Below, in pieces: positions 6,114-7,357 of a stretch of 7,357 nucleotides of DNA. The translations under genes and the position numbers were made by a program. The notes under the pieces were generated by a model. The model saw only the letters and a program-made list of their open reading frames with translations, was not told the origin of the DNA and searched no databases. Where the stretch lies: assembly GCA_964614855.1 (NCBI GenBank), contig CAZTMX010000139.1, positions 1 through 7,357 of the forward strand, written 5' to 3'. Numbering within the stretch: position 1 is the first letter of the stretch; every line of letters starts with the position of its first letter. The stretch is from CAWJHE01 sp964614855 (GTDB taxonomy: Bacteria > Chloroflexota > Anaerolineae > Anaerolineales > UBA4823).

Positions 6114-7262
6114 CTATTTGTGGTTATCCTCAAGGAATTTGAAAGGATCCACAAAATGGGACATGATTGTACGTACGACACTGTTTCGCAAACCCTGGTT
6201 CGCACGCTGGTCCGATGTCATCCGCCGCGCAGAAGTCTGGTCAGGCCAGTAGGAAGGGCGCGTTTTTAGGATATCTGAATAGCAGATATCGAAATGCAGA
6301 TGCCAGCCCGCACTGGAGCCTGGCGCAAGGCCAATATAGCCTACCAGTTGTCCACGTGAAACAGTCTGTCCGGTTCTCACGGGAGGATCTGGTTCAAGGT
6401 GTCCGTAACGCGAGTACACCACCTGGCGCGAAAAGTTGCCGCCCGGCAGCGAGACAAGGGCATCTGGATGCTCAATCACGACAATCGTCCCCCAGGTGCC
6501 GGCTTTCCCAGCATAGGTGACCTCTCCGTCGCCTATCGAATAGATGGGTTTTCCCTTATCTGCCCCACTGGACCCAGGCAGGTTGAGATCCGAACCCGTA
6601 TGATACCCAAGGAAATACCAGTTCAAAAACGGATTGAGATCAAACCAATCGCCAGCCCAGGTGGGGTATTTTCTAAAAATGATCTTGCCCGAAGGAAAGG
6701 GCCCGTTGCGCTCTTCTTCCGTCCCCACGGGTGAATCAAAGCGAACACCGCTACCAGGCGGCACCGCCAGCCAGCGCACAGGTCCAAAGGAAATCTCTTC
6801 CGCAGGATCTTCGCGGGTGATATCAAACTGGCGCACCCGGCCAATTTCAGCGTGTACTTTGGGATCTAAATCAAATTCCCCTAAGGAGACCCATACATCG
6901 TAAAGATCCGACATATCCACAAATACCAGCTTCTCATCCAACTGCTGCTGGTCTCTTTCTTTGGTTATCAGCCCGCGAGCAATCATAAACAATGCCTTGC
7001 GCGTGGTTGCGTGTCTGCCGGGGATAAAGGTTTCTATGCGGTAACGCCCCGCTTGCAAGTCCGCCGGCATATATCGATCCAGCGTCATCTCCAGGGCATT
7101 CGCGGTCGGTCTGATCAGGATCTTGTAGTTCTTTTTTGTTGCCGGGTCGTAACGATTATAGGTTTGCCATCGAGAATCCAACAACGCACTCACTTCGGGA
7201 TCGCCATTATCGAAGTAGGTTATGATGTAATCCTGAGCATTCTCGTTGTCTCTTATCTCCAC
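6114..7262 (-). CDS. M23-family metallopeptidase with N-terminal golvesin-like beta domain
   Basis: A two-part protein of 382 residues. The C-terminal part (about 215-335) is a LytM/M23 zinc endopeptidase domain of the kind that cuts peptidoglycan cross-bridges. The zinc and catalytic residues are all visible: H221 and D225 in YHTGSDLNLPG, H288 in SRYGHLE, and H321 with H323 in GWHLHFD. GDGEVTYAG and the GQTVSRGQLVGYIG strand are typical. The N-terminal part (about 13-167) has the pattern of golvesin/xanthan-lyase accessory domains, with AGRYRIETFIPG, then VWVSLGEFDLDP and EISFGPVRWL; this is a weak, by-eye assignment. The start is GTG 7262, preceded by GGAGAG at a spacing of 6 bases, and an in-frame stop lies at 7310-7308. 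No signal peptide or transmembrane segment follows this start, which is odd for a wall enzyme. It is followed by the C69 gene on the same strand after 126 bp. Confidence 0.85.
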   Translation of the reverse strand: MEIRDNENAQDYIITYFDNGDPEVSALLDSRWQTYNRYDPATKKNYKILIRPTANALEMTLDRYMPADLQAGRYRIETFIPGRHATTRKALFMIARGLITKERDQQQLDEKLVFVDMSDLYDVWVSLGEFDLDPKVHAEIGRVRQFDITREDPAEEISFGPVRWLAVPPGSGVRFDSPVGTEEERNGPFPSGKIIFRKYPTWAGDWFDLNPFLNWYFLGYHTGSDLNLPGSSGADKGKPIYSIGDGEVTYAGKAGTWGTIVVIEHPDALVSLPGGNFSRQVVYSRYGHLEPDPPVRTGQTVSRGQLVGYIGLAPGSSAGWHLHFDICYSDILKTRPSYWPDQTSARRMTSDQRANQGLRNSVVRTIMSHFVDPFKFLEDNHK

Positions 7263-7309
7263 ACAGCACTCTCCGTTTTGTTCTGTAATTTTCAGGCAAA
7301 TATCTAGTT

Positions 7310-7353
7310 ACAAGATTTGGACCAGAAACGCCAGAATTCTGGCACAAGATTTG
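7310..7353. repeat. Direct repeat flanking a perfect palindrome at the right edge
   Basis: ACAAGATTTG occurs twice in the same orientation (7310-7319 and 7344-7353), 34 bp apart. Between the copies lies a perfect 12-bp palindrome, CCAGAATTCTGG (7331-7342), whose first half is echoed by CCAGAA at 7322-7327. The block lies 48 bases and more upstream of the M23 start codon, where a promoter or operator would be expected. It could also be the edge of a dispersed intergenic repeat that continues beyond the window. No clear -10/-35 pair is seen between it and the gene. Confidence 0.5.
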
Positions 7354-7357
7354 CAAC

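Overview
The window looks like a chromosomal segment from a free-living bacterium, most likely a Chloroflexota member of the Anaerolineae type. This is inference from gene content: mevalonate kinase sits directly beside an isopentenyl phosphate kinase (the alternative mevalonate route known from archaea and from Chloroflexota such as Roseiflexus). Around them are a DPPR-synthase-like UbiA protein, a cytosolic secernin-type C69 hydrolase and a M23 peptidase with a possible golvesin-like domain. Base composition is moderate and even, the genes are intact and closely packed, and I see no transposase, integrase, phage gene, tRNA, rRNA or CRISPR array.

Layout. (1) 1-922, plus strand: the last codons of an upstream gene, probably the MalF-type partner, overlap a complete MalG-type sugar ABC permease. 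(2) 965-1007: a strong hairpin with A and T tracts on either side serves as terminator for both converging operons. (3) 1034-3695, minus strand: a three-gene operon read ubiA-like -> mevalonate kinase -> isopentenyl phosphate kinase. Its genes are 3 bp apart or overlap by 11 bp, and a near-consensus promoter (TTGAGA-18-TATAAT) lies upstream. (4) 3803-4621, plus strand: tlyA, an rRNA 2'-O-methyltransferase, divergent from the operon and probably leaderless. (5) 4659-5987, minus strand: a C69/secernin-like Ntn hydrolase. (6) 6114-7262, minus strand: a M23 metallopeptidase with an N-terminal beta-rich domain and no visible signal peptide. (7) 7263-7357: a non-coding edge with a direct repeat flanking a perfect palindrome.

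How the genes work together. The central operon is the coherent unit. Mevalonate kinase makes mevalonate 5-phosphate and IPK makes isopentenyl diphosphate from isopentenyl phosphate. The UbiA-like protein would then use a polyprenyl phosphate, the end product of IPP polymerisation, as acceptor for phosphoribose. The step between the two kinases, mevalonate 5-phosphate decarboxylase, is not in the window and must be encoded elsewhere if the pathway works. The flanking genes (sugar uptake, rRNA methylation, a Ntn hydrolase, a cell-wall-type peptidase) show no obvious functional link to it.

I did not find a clearly new system. The most interesting items are the lipid-carrier operon, the probable leaderless tlyA promoter, the M23 protein without an export signal, and the repeat/palindrome structure at the right edge.
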